This document shows positions 27,117-37,980 of a DNA stretch of 64,000 bases, piece after piece. This stretch comes from Pseudoclavibacter triregionum (GTDB lineage: Bacteria > Actinomycetota > Actinomycetes > Actinomycetales > Microbacteriaceae): assembly GCA_910822395.1 (NCBI GenBank), contig OU365335.1, positions 1,798,001-1,862,000 on the forward strand, read 5' to 3'. Every line of letters starts with the position of its first letter. Position 1 is the first letter of the stretch. Both the position numbers and the translations under genes were made by a program. The notes under the pieces are model-generated. The model worked only from the letters and a program-made list of their open reading frames with translations. It made no database searches and was not told where the DNA came from.

Positions 27117-28565
27117 GTGACGATCGCGCTGCTCGTCCTCGCCGCCGTCGCGCTCGTCGCGGTGAGCGGCCTCATGGCCGCCGCCGAGACGGCCATCACC
27201 TCGACCTCCCGCGCCGAGATCGAGCGGATCGCGGAGACCTCGCGCTCGCGCGCCGCCCTGCGCGCCATCGCCGAGGACCCGAGCGCCCACGTGAACGCGC
27301 TCACCTTCATGCGCGTGCTCCTCGAGACCATGACGGTCGTCCTCGCGACCCTCCTGCTCCACGACGCCCTCGACGAGGCGTGGAAGGTCTTCCTCATCGC
27401 GACGGGGATCATGATCCTCGTCTCGTTCACGATCGCGGGCGCGTCGCCCCGCTCGGTCGCCCGCGCGCGCGCCGAGGGCGTGCTGCGGCTCGCCGCCTGG
27501 CCGATCCGCGTGTGCCGGATCGTCGTCGGCCCGCTCGCCGACCTCCTCGTCGCCATCGGCGACCGCGTCACGCCCGGACGTCCGAGCCGCGCGGGCGCCC
27601 TCACGAGCGAGCACCAGCTGCTCTCGATGGTCGACGAGGCCGCGGAGGCGGACGTCCTCGAGGACGAGGACCGCGAGCTCATCCACTCGGTCATCGACTT
27701 CTCCGACCGGCTCGTGCGCGAGGTCATGGTGGCCCGCACCGACATGGTGACGATCGACGACGACGCGACCGTGCTCGACGCCCTCATGACGCTCCTCGAC
27801 CACGGCTACTCGCGCGCGCCCATCACGGGCCGCGACAGCGACGACGTGCTCGGCGTCGTCTACACGAAGGACCTCGCGCGCGCGGTGCTCGCCTCCGAGC
27901 GCGGCGCCGACGCGGCGCTCGACCACGCGCGCCCGGCCCGCTTCGTGCCCGAGTCGCTGCCGACCGACGAGCTCCTGCGCACGATGCAGCGCGAGCGCCG
28001 CCACTTCGCGCTCGTCGTCGACGAGTACGGCGGCATCGCCGGCCTCGTCACGCTCGAGGACCTCATCGAGGAGCTCGTCGGCGAGATCGCCGACGAGTAC
28101 GACCGCGCCCAGGCCGAGCTCGAGGAGATCGAGCCGGGCCTCTGGCGCGCCCCGAGCCGCCTGGGGCTCGCCGATCTCGGCGAGGAGCTCGACCGCGAAC
28201 TCGAGGACGAGGACGTCGACTCGATCGGAGGCCTCCTCGCGAAGGGGCTCGGCGCGATCCCGGAGCCGGGCGACCGCACGACGATCCGCGGCCTCGAGCT
28301 CACCGCCGAGCGCGCGGGGCGCCGCGGCCGCATCGAGACGGTGCTCGTGCGCCCTCTCGACCCGGACGAGGCCGCCGAGGCCGCGGGCGAGGCGGAGCGG
28401 GACGTCGTCGACGAGGCCCTCGACGCGCGCGCGGCCGCCGTGCGGCGCGAGCGGGGGGAGCCCGGCTCGGCCATCGGCGCAGGGGCGGTCGACGGCGAGC
28501 GGATCGAGGCAGGCGCGCACGCCGTCGGCGACGGAGCGGCGAGCGCGCGTGAGCGCGGACGATGA
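27117..28565 (+). CDS. CNNM/CorC-family (hemolysin-like) transporter-associated protein
   Basis: 482-residue membrane protein of the HlyC/CorC family, implicated in Mg2+/Co2+ efflux or resistance; the old name hemolysin is misleading. Order: N-terminal CNNM transmembrane domain (residues 1-170), two CBS domains around MVARTDMVTIDDDATVLDAL and VPESLPTDELLRTM, the EYGGIAGLVTLEDLIEELVGEI segment, then a CorC C-terminal domain and a long acidic, Ala-rich tail. GTG start 13 nt after ybeY; overlaps era by ATGA. The pairing CNNM-era is conserved in actinobacteria. Confidence 0.9.
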   Translation: MTIALLVLAAVALVAVSGLMAAAETAITSTSRAEIERIAETSRSRAALRAIAEDPSAHVNALTFMRVLLETMTVVLATLLLHDALDEAWKVFLIATGIMILVSFTIAGASPRSVARARAEGVLRLAAWPIRVCRIVVGPLADLLVAIGDRVTPGRPSRAGALTSEHQLLSMVDEAAEADVLEDEDRELIHSVIDFSDRLVREVMVARTDMVTIDDDATVLDALMTLLDHGYSRAPITGRDSDDVLGVVYTKDLARAVLASERGADAALDHARPARFVPESLPTDELLRTMQRERRHFALVVDEYGGIAGLVTLEDLIEELVGEIADEYDRAQAELEEIEPGLWRAPSRLGLADLGEELDRELEDEDVDSIGGLLAKGLGAIPEPGDRTTIRGLELTAERAGRRGRIETVLVRPLDPDEAAEAAGEAERDVVDEALDARAAAVRRERGEPGSAIGAGAVDGERIEAGAHAVGDGAASARERGR

Positions 28566-29590
28566 GCGAGGATCGAGCCATGGACGAGGATCGGGACATG
28601 AGCGACGAGCAGCGGGACGAGGCTCCCGAGCAGCGGGACGGGCCCCCCGAGCGCGACCCCGACTCGCGCGAGCGCGAGGGCGAGGGCTTCCGCGCCGGCT
28701 TCGCGACCTTCGTCGGCCGCCCGAACGTCGGCAAGTCGACCCTCATGAACGCCCTCGTCGGCGAGAAGATCGCGATCACCTCGCCGAAGCCGCAGACGAC
28801 CCGGCGCGCCGTCCGCGGCATCGTCCACCGCCCCGGCGGCCAGCTCGTCATCGTCGACACCCCCGGCATGCACCGCCCGCGCACCCTGCTCGGCGAGCGC
28901 CTCAACGACCTCGTCCACTCGACCCTCTCGGACGTCGACGTCATCGGCTTCTGCATCCCCGCCGACGAGCCCATCGGCCCCGGCGACCGCTTCATCTGCG
29001 AGCAGCTCGAAGAGGCGCCGCGCGCCCGCAAGGTCGCGCTCGTCACGAAGGCCGAGACCGTCCCGAAGTCGGTCGTCGGCGACCAGCTCCTCGCGGTCTC
29101 GCAGCTGCGGGAGTGGGACGCGATCATCCCCGTCTCCGCGCTCGCGGGCATCCACCTCGAGACCCTCGTCGACGAGCTGCTCGGCCTCGTGCCGCTCTCG
29201 CCACCGCTCTACCCCGAGGAGATGCTCACGGAGGAGTCGTTCGAGCAGCGCGCCGCCGAGCTCGTGCGCGAGGCGGCCCTCGACGGGGTCCGCGACGAGC
29301 TGCCGCACTCGATCGCCGTGACGATCGAGGACGTCGTCGAGCGCGACGACGCCGAGGAGTCGCCCACGGGCGAGCCGACGCGGGAGATCTACGCGAACCT
29401 CGTCGTCGAGCGCGAGAGCCAGAAGGGGATCGTCATCGGGCACGGCGGCCAGCGCCTGCGCGAGGTGCGCATCCGGGCCCAGAAGGAGATCCAGGCGATC
29501 TCGAAGGGCCGGATCATCCTCTCTCTCCACGTCAAGGTCGCGAAGGAGTGGCAGCGTGACCCGAAGCAGCTCGGCCGCCTCGGCTTCTAG
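28562..29590 (+). CDS. era: GTPase Era
   Basis: 342-residue GTPase that binds the 3' end of 16S rRNA in 30S assembly. G1 is GRPNVGKST (52-60), G3 DTPG (99-102), and the KH domain has GHGGQRLREVRIRAQKEI. The first 41 residues are an extra, highly charged Asp/Glu/Arg tail. The G4 guanine-specificity motif, normally NKXD or TKXD, reads TKAE at 162-165, with Glu in place of the conserved Asp. The KH domain and switch regions look intact, so the protein is probably functional. Starts by ATGA overlap with the CNNM gene and overlaps the next gene by 35 nt. Confidence 0.95.
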   Translation: MSEDRAMDEDRDMSDEQRDEAPEQRDGPPERDPDSREREGEGFRAGFATFVGRPNVGKSTLMNALVGEKIAITSPKPQTTRRAVRGIVHRPGGQLVIVDTPGMHRPRTLLGERLNDLVHSTLSDVDVIGFCIPADEPIGPGDRFICEQLEEAPRARKVALVTKAETVPKSVVGDQLLAVSQLREWDAIIPVSALAGIHLETLVDELLGLVPLSPPLYPEEMLTEESFEQRAAELVREAALDGVRDELPHSIAVTIEDVVERDDAEESPTGEPTREIYANLVVERESQKGIVIGHGGQRLREVRIRAQKEIQAISKGRIILSLHVKVAKEWQRDPKQLGRLGF

Positions 29591-31361
29591 CGCGGCGCCG
29601 CCCGCCGAGGCCGCCGCGCCGGGCGCCGCGACGTCGGGCGCGGCCTCCTCGGGCTCTGCGCCCTCGCCGCGCCCGCGGCCGCAGAGCGCGGGGGAGCGCG
29701 GCGCCATCGCGCGGCTCCCCGCCCCCGGCCGCACGCGCTTCGGCATCCGGCCGCGGCCGATGACCTGGCTCAACTGGGTCGTCGACATCGCCTTCGCCGT
29801 CGCGTTCGAGGCGATCCTCGGATGGCCGTACCTCGTGCGCGCCGACTTCTCGGTCGTCTTCGCCTGGGCCCTCGTCCCGGCCGTCCTGCTCTACACGGTC
29901 GCCCTCGCCGCGCGACGCTGCCTGCCGGGCCCCATGCTCGCGCTCGGCCTCATCGCCTTCGCGCTGAAGATCGTCCTCGTGCTGCCGCCGCACGGCTGCG
30001 ACCTCGCGCTGTTCATCCTCATCTTCTCGGCGGCCGCCTTCGGCTCGCGCACGAGCCAGACCGCCGCCGCGATCACCGCCGTCGGCGCCCCACTGGCGCT
30101 CATCGTCTACGTCGTCGCCGTCCCGCAGGACGCCGCGCTCTGGCAGCTCCTCGGCCTGTCGATGTCGACCGGCATCCACATCGCGATCATCGTCGGCGCC
30201 GTCGTCGTCTTCCTCTTCGCGATCGTCGGCCTCCTCTTCTGGGCTGCCGGCATCCTCCGGCGCATGCAGCTGCGCTCCCGCGACGCCCAACATCGGCGCG
30301 AGCTCGCCGAGCTCGAGTCGCAGCGCTCGCGCGAGCAGCTCATCGTCGAGCAGGAGCGCAACCGGATCGCCCGCGACATGCACGACGTCGTCGCCCACTC
30401 GCTCGCGGTCGTCGTCGCCCAGGCCGACGGCGGCAGATACATGGTGCGCGCGAACCCTGCCGCCGCCGAGCCGACGCTGCAGACGATCGCGGAGATCGCC
30501 CGCGAGGCGCTCGTGGACGTCCGCGGGCTCCTCGCGCAGCTGCGCCACTCGCAGGGCGAGGGCCCGCAGGCCGGCCTGGACGACGTCGCGACGGTCATGG
30601 AGCGCATGCAGGGCGCGGGGCTGCGCATCGAGCACTCGATCGCCGGCCAGCGGAGGCCGATCGGCCAGACGGCGGAGCTCGCCGTCTACCGGCTCGTGCA
30701 GGAGTCGCTCACGAACGCGCTCCGCCACGGCGACCCCGCCGCTCCGACCCGGCTGCGCGTGACCTGGACGCCCGAGCACCTCGAGGTCCTCATCGAGAAC
30801 CGCGTGAACCCCGTCCCGCCGCCGCCTCGTCCGGGCTCCGGCCACGGCCTCATCGGCATGCGCGAGCGGATCGCGATGATCGGCGGCGAGGTCGAGACCG
30901 GACGTATCGGCGACGTCTTCCGCGTGCGCGCCGTCGTGCCGTGCCAGCCCTCGGCGGCGAGATCGACGGGGCCGATCGCGCTCGTGCCGATGACGGCGCC
31001 GGCCGCGGCCCCGCCGGAGCCGGGGGAGGGCGACACCCGCGAGATCGAGCGGATCCGGCTCGACGAACCGCGGGCGTCCCGCTCCGACACGGCGCCGGTC
31101 CCGGGCCTCCCCGCCGCGTCCGCCGTCGCTTCGGCATCAGCGCCGCCGCCCCCGCCGGCCGGCCTCTCGGGGCCGCCTCCCGCGCCGCCCGCCGAGCCGG
31201 ACGCGCCCCGGACGGCTGCCGAGCCGGGCGCCGCGTCCGCGGACGGCGCCGAGATCGGGCATCCTGATGGGCGACGACGCGACGACGATGCGCCCCGCAC
31301 CGACGATCCCGCGAGCCACCGCGCCGACCCGGCGCCGACCGAACGGAGCCTCGAGCCATGA
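29556..31361 (+). CDS. NarL-type sensor histidine kinase
   Basis: 601-residue membrane kinase (HPK7 / HisKA_3 class). About 68 residues of Ala/Pro-rich N-terminus are followed by five to six transmembrane helices (residues 70-235) and a short coiled coil. The phosphoacceptor H276 lies in ERNRIARDMHDVVAHS. The ATPase domain has ESLTNALRHG (N box) and GHGLIGMRERIAMIGG (G box). The last 135 residues are a Pro/Ala/Asp-rich tail without domain homology. The GTG start lies inside era with AAGGAG (29543-29548) at good spacing. Overlaps the response regulator by ATGA. Signal unknown. Confidence 0.9.
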   Translation: MTRSSSAASASSAAPPAEAAAPGAATSGAASSGSAPSPRPRPQSAGERGAIARLPAPGRTRFGIRPRPMTWLNWVVDIAFAVAFEAILGWPYLVRADFSVVFAWALVPAVLLYTVALAARRCLPGPMLALGLIAFALKIVLVLPPHGCDLALFILIFSAAAFGSRTSQTAAAITAVGAPLALIVYVVAVPQDAALWQLLGLSMSTGIHIAIIVGAVVVFLFAIVGLLFWAAGILRRMQLRSRDAQHRRELAELESQRSREQLIVEQERNRIARDMHDVVAHSLAVVVAQADGGRYMVRANPAAAEPTLQTIAEIAREALVDVRGLLAQLRHSQGEGPQAGLDDVATVMERMQGAGLRIEHSIAGQRRPIGQTAELAVYRLVQESLTNALRHGDPAAPTRLRVTWTPEHLEVLIENRVNPVPPPPRPGSGHGLIGMRERIAMIGGEVETGRIGDVFRVRAVVPCQPSAARSTGPIALVPMTAPAAAPPEPGEGDTREIERIRLDEPRASRSDTAPVPGLPAASAVASASAPPPPPAGLSGPPPAPPAEPDAPRTAAEPGAASADGAEIGHPDGRRRDDDAPRTDDPASHRADPAPTERSLEP

Positions 31362-32032
31362 CCCACGCACCCGCGGCGGGAGCCGCCGCCATCCGCGTCG
31401 CGCTCGTCGACGACCAGCCGCTGTTCCGCGGCGGCATCCGCATGCTCATCGAGAGCCAGCCGGACATGGCCTTCGTCGGCGAGGCGAGCGACGGGCGCCA
31501 GGCCGTCGCCCTCGCCGCGACCATCAAGCCCGACGTCATCCTCATGGACGTCCGGATGCCCGGCATCGACGGCCTCGAGGCCACCCGCGAGATCGTCGCC
31601 CGCGGCATCGACTCGAAGATCCTCGTCCTCACGACCTTCGACCTCGACGAGGCCGTCGCGAAGGCCGTCGCGGCCGGGGCCTCCGGCTTCGTCCTCAAGG
31701 ACGCCGACCCCGAGTTCCTTCTCGCCGCCATCCGCACCGTCCACGCCGGCGCTGAGGTGTTCGCCGCGCAGGCGACGGCCGAGCTCATCCGCCGCTTCTC
31801 GCAGTCGCCCGGCCGCCTCGGCGGCGAGCCCGCCGAGTTCGGCCAGCTCACCGAGCGCGAGCGCGAGATGTTCTTCCTCGCCGCGAAGGGCATGTCGAAC
31901 GGCGAGATCGCGAAGCAGGAGTTCCTCTCCGAGGCGACCGTGAAGACGCACATCTCGCGCGTCCTCGCGAAGCTCGAGCTGCGCGACCGCGTCCAGCTCG
32001 TCGTCTACGCGTACGAGCACGGCCTCATCTAG
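31358..32032 (+). CDS. NarL/LuxR-family response regulator
   Basis: 224-residue partner of the preceding kinase. Receiver domain with VDDQ acidic pair, phosphoacceptor D64 (ILMDVRMPGIDG), and the T/K residues of the LTTF and FVLKD segments. C-terminal LuxR-type HTH: LTEREREMFFLAAKGMSNGEIAKQ and LSEATVKTHISRVLAKLELRDRVQLV. Length and layout are standard. Last gene of the hrcA-era run; 207 nt of apparently empty DNA follow before the degenerate ABC ATPase gene. Confidence 0.93.
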   Translation: MTHAPAAGAAAIRVALVDDQPLFRGGIRMLIESQPDMAFVGEASDGRQAVALAATIKPDVILMDVRMPGIDGLEATREIVARGIDSKILVLTTFDLDEAVAKAVAAGASGFVLKDADPEFLLAAIRTVHAGAEVFAAQATAELIRRFSQSPGRLGGEPAEFGQLTEREREMFFLAAKGMSNGEIAKQEFLSEATVKTHISRVLAKLELRDRVQLVVYAYEHGLI

Positions 32033-32239
32033 GCCCGAGCCCCTCGGTGGCGGCCGCCCGCGTCCCCGGCGCCGGCGCCCGCCGCCGGCCGCGCCATGCT
32101 CGCGCGGCGCCCGCGCCACCTCACCCCCGACCCCTCGGCGCGTCGATCCCTCACGCCCGGCGCGGCTCATCCCCGAGGATGAGCCAGGCTCCGAGCGCGA
32201 GACGACGACCCGCGCCCGATGCCTGCCTAGGATCGCCGC

Positions 32240-33079
32240 ATGACGACCACCGCACCCACCTCGACGTCGACGATCCCGTCGATCCGGGGCGAGCGCGCCC
32301 ACCGGGCCGCCGCGCTCGAGCTCGACGGCGTCGTCATCCGCGAGGACGGCCCCGGCTCGCGCGCCATCGTCGGCCCGGTCTCCGCCCGCATCGAGAGCGG
32401 CAGCGTCGCGGCCGTGCTCCTCGGCGCCCACGAGCAGTCGGTCGCCGCCATGGATCTGCTCGCCGGCCGCCGCCGCGCCGACGAGGGCGAGGTCCGCATC
32501 GGCGGGATCGACGGCCGCTCGCTCGGCCGGATCGACCGCATCCGCCTCCGCCGCGAGCGCATCGGCGTCGTCGACGACGCGCGCCTGCTGCCCGCCTCGC
32601 GCACCGTCCGCGAGGCGCTCGGCCTGCCCTTCGAGCTCGCGGGCCGGCCGCTCACCCAGCACGACGCCGCCTGGATCGACCGCCTCGTCGAGACCCTCGG
32701 CCTCGCCGACAGCCTCGACCTCTACCCGCACGAGCTCTGCGAGGCGCGCGTCCTCCGCGCGAGCCTCGCCGCCGCCCTCGCGCCCCGGCCGGCCCTCCTC
32801 GTCGTCCGGATGCCGTGGGAGTGCGACCGCCTCGCCCACCCCCACCGCTCGCCGACCGGCGCGCCGCAGGCCATCGCCCCGTCGGATCGCGACCGCGCGG
32901 CCCTCCTCGCGATCATCCGCGCCCTCGTCGCCGAGCACGGCCTCACCGCGATCGTGCTCACCGCCCGCGAGCAGGCCGCCGCGCTCGCCGACCAGGTCAT
33001 CGACGTGCGGCCGCAGGCGTCCGCGTCGACGCCCTTCGGCTGGGCCGAGCAGCCCGCGCCGGCGCTCCGCCAGGCTTAG
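32240..33079 (+). CDS. Degenerate ABC-ATPase-like protein lacking catalytic motifs
   Basis: 279 residues that follow the MacB/LolD-type ABC ATPase fold by sequence pattern: GPVSARIESGSVAAVL, then DEGEVRIGGIDGRSLGRIDRIR and RIGVVDDARLLPASRTVREALGLP. Every nucleotide motif is lost: Walker A is LGAHEQSV (62-68, no GKS/T), the Q-loop Gln is replaced by VDD (111-113), the signature is HELCEAR, Walker B is LLVVRMPWE (R190 for Asp), and the H-switch is TAREQ (A242). The frame is intact, codon use is normal, and a leaderless promoter (TAGGAT 32228-32233, 6 nt gap) is present, so it is not an obvious pseudogene. No permease gene is adjacent. Confidence 0.7.
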   Translation: MTTTAPTSTSTIPSIRGERAHRAAALELDGVVIREDGPGSRAIVGPVSARIESGSVAAVLLGAHEQSVAAMDLLAGRRRADEGEVRIGGIDGRSLGRIDRIRLRRERIGVVDDARLLPASRTVREALGLPFELAGRPLTQHDAAWIDRLVETLGLADSLDLYPHELCEARVLRASLAAALAPRPALLVVRMPWECDRLAHPHRSPTGAPQAIAPSDRDRAALLAIIRALVAEHGLTAIVLTAREQAAALADQVIDVRPQASASTPFGWAEQPAPALRQA

Positions 33080-33139
33080 CTCGGGCCGTTCGGGCCGTTC
33101 GCGGTCGCCCGTCCGACGGGGACGGCCCCATCCCGGTGC

Positions 33140-33145
33140 TAGGCT
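33140..33145 (+). promoter_or_regulatory. -10 element of the leuA leader transcript
   Basis: TAGGCT ends 7 nt before the ATG of the leader peptide, which places the transcription start at or next to that ATG. The leuA mRNA would thus begin with the leader ORF. Confidence 0.55.
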
Positions 33146-33152
33146 CGGCCCC

Positions 33153-33184
33153 ATGCAGCGCGTCGGCACCCTCCTCCTTCGTCG

Positions 33185-33200
<16 letters not shown>
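33153..33200 (+). CDS. leuA leader peptide (Leu-codon attenuator ORF)
   Basis: A 16-codon ORF, product MQRVGTLLLRRRGEA, ending 90 nt before leuA. Three consecutive Leu codons (CTC CTC CTT, 33171-33179) sit in the middle, the hallmark of transcription or translation attenuation leaders for leucine genes. There is no SD; a TAGGCT -10 at 33140-33145 predicts leaderless translation. Leu-rich leader peptides before leuA are established for several actinobacteria; its existence here is read directly from the sequence, its function is inferred. Confidence 0.75.
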
Positions 33201-35051
<1,851 letters not shown>

Positions 35052-35060
35052 CGGCCGGAG

Positions 35061-35080
35061 CTGATCTGATCTGATCTGAT
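35061..35080. repeat. (CTGAT)4 pentanucleotide tandem repeat
   Basis: Four exact copies of CTGAT directly after the leuA stop codon, then a partial copy C. It is unusual in such GC-rich DNA and is non-coding, so copy number may vary between strains. Confidence 0.85.
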
Positions 35081-35085
35081 CGTCC

Positions 35086-35126
35086 AAGGGGCCGTCGCCT
35101 CGCCCTCGGGCGGGCCGCGGCCCCTT
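35086..35126 (+). terminator. Terminator-like hairpin after leuA
   Basis: AAGGGGCCG (35086-35094) pairs with CGGCCCCTT (35118-35126); the inner sequence can add a smaller GCCC/GGGC stem. No T run. Confidence 0.55.
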
Positions 35127-35202
35127 CGGCGTGCGGGCGCGGTGACCTCAGGCTCGGCTTCTGTCGGGAGGTCCCTGTCGGCGCGGGCGCCTGACGATCC
35201 GT

Positions 35203-36006
35203 CTAGGCCTCGGCCCCGTCCCGCTCCCGGCGGGCCCGCTGCTCCTCGGCGATGGCGATGAGGTCGACCGGCCGAGTGTCCGGGCCGTGGAGCTGCGCGG
35301 CGTCGACGAACTGCTCCTCGGTGACCTTGCCGGCCGGCTCGCCGCCGCGGCCCCGGCGCGGCCACTGGAGCGCGATCTGCTCCGGCAGGCTCAGCCCGAA
35401 CCACACCGAGGCCATGCGGATGAGGAAGGTCACGACGCCGCAGATCGCCATGGACCAGATCGGGTCGAGCCCGATCGAGAAGGCGCCCACGTAGGCGGCG
35501 GAGCCGCCCATCGCCGCGAAGGCGTAGAGCGAGCCGGCGTAGAGGGCGCCGACGGGCATGCCGACGAGCACGTCGCGGATCATCCCGCCGCCCGCGGCCG
35601 TGCAGGTGCCGATGAAGATCGAGGGGAGCACCGGCAGCCCGGCCTCGACGGCCTTCGCGGTGCCCACGCCGCAGAAGAAGCCGAGCGCGAGCGCGTCGAG
35701 GAGCGTGACGATCGAGTCGCGGCGGGCGAGGAGCGTCTGCAGGAGCATGCCGAGGATCGAGGCGACGGCCGCCGTGAGGAGATACCACTCGTTCGTCATC
35801 GCGACGGGGCGGACGCCGATGAGGAGGTCGCGGATGATGCCGCCGCCGAGGGCGGCCGAGGTGCCGATGATCGCGACGCCGAGCCAGTCGAGGCGCTTCG
35901 AACGGAACTGCTCGGCGACGACGGCCGCGGAGCCGGCGCCGAGGGCGATCGCCGTCGCGTCGAGCCAGGCGGGGATGACGGCGAGCGGGGCGTCCATGCC
36001 GTCCAT
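35203..36006 (-). CDS. TRIC-type (UPF0126/YadS) membrane protein
   Basis: 267-residue protein of the trimeric intracellular cation channel family, probably a homotrimeric K+-type channel; bacterial physiology is unclear. Two tandem UPF0126 halves are visible, each with the glycine-rich GGGxxRD signature ([12 protein letters not shown] at about 53-64 and [11 protein letters not shown] at about 139-149), and seven hydrophobic segments. A cytosolic tail of about 50 residues follows. The ATG at 36006 gives the family-length protein; the much longer open frame upstream is a shadow of recO. Convergent with leuA. Confidence 0.9.
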   Translation of the reverse strand: MDGMDAPLAVIPAWLDATAIALGAGSAAVVAEQFRSKRLDWLGVAIIGTSAALGGGIIRDLLIGVRPVAMTNEWYLLTAAVASILGMLLQTLLARRDSIVTLLDALALGFFCGVGTAKAVEAGLPVLPSIFIGTCTAAGGGMIRDVLVGMPVGALYAGSLYAFAAMGGSAAYVGAFSIGLDPIWSMAICGVVTFLIRMASVWFGLSLPEQIALQWPRRGRGGEPAGKVTEEQFVDAAQLHGPDTRPVDLIAIAEEQRARRERDGAEA

Positions 36007-36040
36007 GCTGGCACAGCGCCGGGGCCCGCCCGTCTCGTGA

Positions 36041-36107
36041 GCAGATTGCACGATATGGCTCGGCCGCGGAAAGAGCGGGCCTGCTCCGCGCATATCGTGC
36101 AATCTGC
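36041..36107. repeat. Perfect 17-bp inverted repeat in the TRIC / recO intergenic region
   Basis: GCAGATTGCACGATATG (36041-36057) recurs as its exact reverse complement at 36091-36107. A second pair CGCGGA (36065-36070) / TCCGCG (36085-36090) lies inside, so the 67 nt can form one long cruciform or hairpin. The arms are much less GC-rich than the surroundings. It lies 34 nt before the TRIC start and about 90 nt before recO. Could be a paired operator, a terminator or a small mobile palindrome. Confidence 0.8.
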
Positions 36108-36198
36108 ACATGGATCTCGTCCCGACGGCACCTGCCCCGTCGGCGCGCGCAAAGTGAGTGAGGATCATTCCGCCGTCCGCGCGGGCATACTGGGGGCC

Positions 36199-37062
36199 AT
36201 GCCGAGCTATCGAGACGAGGCGGTGGTCCTCCGCACCCACCGGCTGGGCGAGGCCGACCGCATCGTCACCATGCTCGGCCGCGAGCGGGGCAAGCTCCGC
36301 GCCGTGGCGAAGGGCGTCCGCCGCACCTCCTCGAAGTTCGGGGCGCGCCTCGAGCCCTTCATGGTCGTCGACCTCCAGTGCTGGGAGGGCCGCTCGCTCG
36401 ACACCGTGCAGCAGGCCGTCTCGCTCGCGCAGTACGGCGCCGACATCGCCGCCGACTACGACGCCTATGCCGCCGCGAGCGCCATGGTCGAGACCGCCGA
36501 CCGGATCACCGACGCCGACGCCTCGAGCGACCAGTACTTCCTCCTCATCGGCGCGCTGCGGGCCCTCGCCCGCCGCGACCACCTGCCGGAGCGCGTGCTC
36601 GACTCGTACCTGCTCCGGGCGCTCTCGCTCGCCGGCTGGCGGCCGAGCTTCGACGCCTGCGCGAAGTGCGGGCTGCCGGGCCCGCACGACCGCTTCTCGG
36701 CGCCCCTCGGCGGGGCCGTGTGCCGCAGGTGCGCGAAGGGCGGCGCCGTCCACGTCTCGACCGAGACGCTCGCGCTGATGGAGGCGCTCCTCGCAGGGGA
36801 GTGGGACGCCGTCGACGCCGCCCCCGAGGAGCTCTCGGGCCGCGCCTCCGCGCTCATCGCCGCCTACGCCCAGTTCCACCTCGAGAAGGGCCTGCGCTCG
36901 CTCGACGTCATCGACCGCGAGCGGCACGGGGCCCTCGCGGCGACGGCGCCCGCCCGCGCGGCCGCCGACACGTCCGACGCCGGCCACCCCGCCGGCCCCG
37001 CCGCCGGGCCCCTGCCCGGCCCACCGAGTGCCCCGAGCGCGGAAGGAGCACGCGCGTCATGA
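36199..37062 (+). CDS. recO: DNA repair protein RecO
   Basis: 287-residue recombination mediator that anneals ssDNA and loads RecA with RecR. N-terminal OB fold: [40 protein letters not shown]-terminal helical domain with the zinc-site cysteines CAKCG...CRRCAKG (four Cys). A Pro/Ala-rich tail of about 45 residues ends the protein. The ATG at 36199 follows a CATACT hexamer by 6 nt, suggesting a leaderless start; no SD is seen. Overlaps uppS by ATGA, an arrangement common in actinobacteria. Confidence 0.94.
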   Translation: MPSYRDEAVVLRTHRLGEADRIVTMLGRERGKLRAVAKGVRRTSSKFGARLEPFMVVDLQCWEGRSLDTVQQAVSLAQYGADIAADYDAYAAASAMVETADRITDADASSDQYFLLIGALRALARRDHLPERVLDSYLLRALSLAGWRPSFDACAKCGLPGPHDRFSAPLGGAVCRRCAKGGAVHVSTETLALMEALLAGEWDAVDAAPEELSGRASALIAAYAQFHLEKGLRSLDVIDRERHGALAATAPARAAADTSDAGHPAGPAAGPLPGPPSAPSAEGARAS

Positions 37063-37868
37063 GCCGCCTCGACGCCGCACCCGAGCCGTACCGTCCCATC
37101 GACTGGACGGGCCAGCGCGCGCCGGAGATGCCGAAGGGCGCCGTGCCGAAGCACGTCGCCGTCGTCATGGACGGCAACGGCCGCTGGGCGAACGAGCGCG
37201 GCCTGCCCCGCACCGAGGGCCACCGGGCGGGCGAGGCGGCCCTGCTCGACGTCGTCGCGGGCGCGCTGCAGATCGGCGTCGAGACGCTCTCCGTCTACGC
37301 CTTCTCGACCGAGAACTGGCGCCGCTCGCCCGCCGAGGTGAGCTTCCTCATGGGCTTCAACCGCGAGGTGCTCCACCGCCGCCGCGACCAGCTCCACGCC
37401 TGGGGCGTCCGCGTGCGCTGGGTGGGCCGGACGCCGCGGCTGTGGAAGTCGGTCATCGACGACCTCCAGGCCGCCGAGCGGATGACCGAGCGCAACACGA
37501 CGATGACGCTGAACATGTGCGTGAACTATGGCGGCCGCCTCGAGATCGCGGACGCCGTGAAGGAGATCGCGGCCCTCGCCGCCGCCCGCAAGCTCGACCC
37601 CTCGCGCATCACCGAGCGCACGATCGAGAAGCACCTCTACCAGCCGGAGATGCCCGACGTCGACCTCTTCGTGCGCTCCTCCGGCGAGCAGCGCACCTCG
37701 AACTTCCTCCTCTGGCAGTCGGCCTACGCCGAGATGGTCTTCCTCGACCGGCTCTGGCCGGACTTCACGCGGGAGGACCTCTGGGAGGCCATCCGCATCT
37801 ACGCCTCCCGCGACCGCCGCTTCGGCGGGGCCGTCGACCAGCCGAAGCCCTCGCCGAGCCGCCCGTAG
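37059..37868 (+). CDS. uppS: Isoprenyl transferase (undecaprenyl/decaprenyl diphosphate synthase)
   Basis: 269-residue cis-prenyltransferase making the polyprenyl diphosphate carrier for peptidoglycan and other envelope glycans. The catalytic motif [14 protein letters not shown] includes D38, with H55 in [17 protein letters not shown] and the [19 protein letters not shown] / W-P-D-F segments complete the family pattern. AAGGAG SD lies inside recO, with ATGA overlap. Chain-length class cannot be read from sequence by eye. Confidence 0.95.
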   Translation: MSRLDAAPEPYRPIDWTGQRAPEMPKGAVPKHVAVVMDGNGRWANERGLPRTEGHRAGEAALLDVVAGALQIGVETLSVYAFSTENWRRSPAEVSFLMGFNREVLHRRRDQLHAWGVRVRWVGRTPRLWKSVIDDLQAAERMTERNTTMTLNMCVNYGGRLEIADAVKEIAALAAARKLDPSRITERTIEKHLYQPEMPDVDLFVRSSGEQRTSNFLLWQSAYAEMVFLDRLWPDFTREDLWEAIRIYASRDRRFGGAVDQPKPSPSRP

Positions 37869-37980
37869 GCTCCCGGGCGCGGCTCTGGACCGCGTCGGCC
37901 CGGCCCTAGACTGGGGGTTCGCCCGGCCGCCCGCGGCCGGCGCCCTCCCCGCACGCCCGAGCCTCAGGAGACCATCCGCC

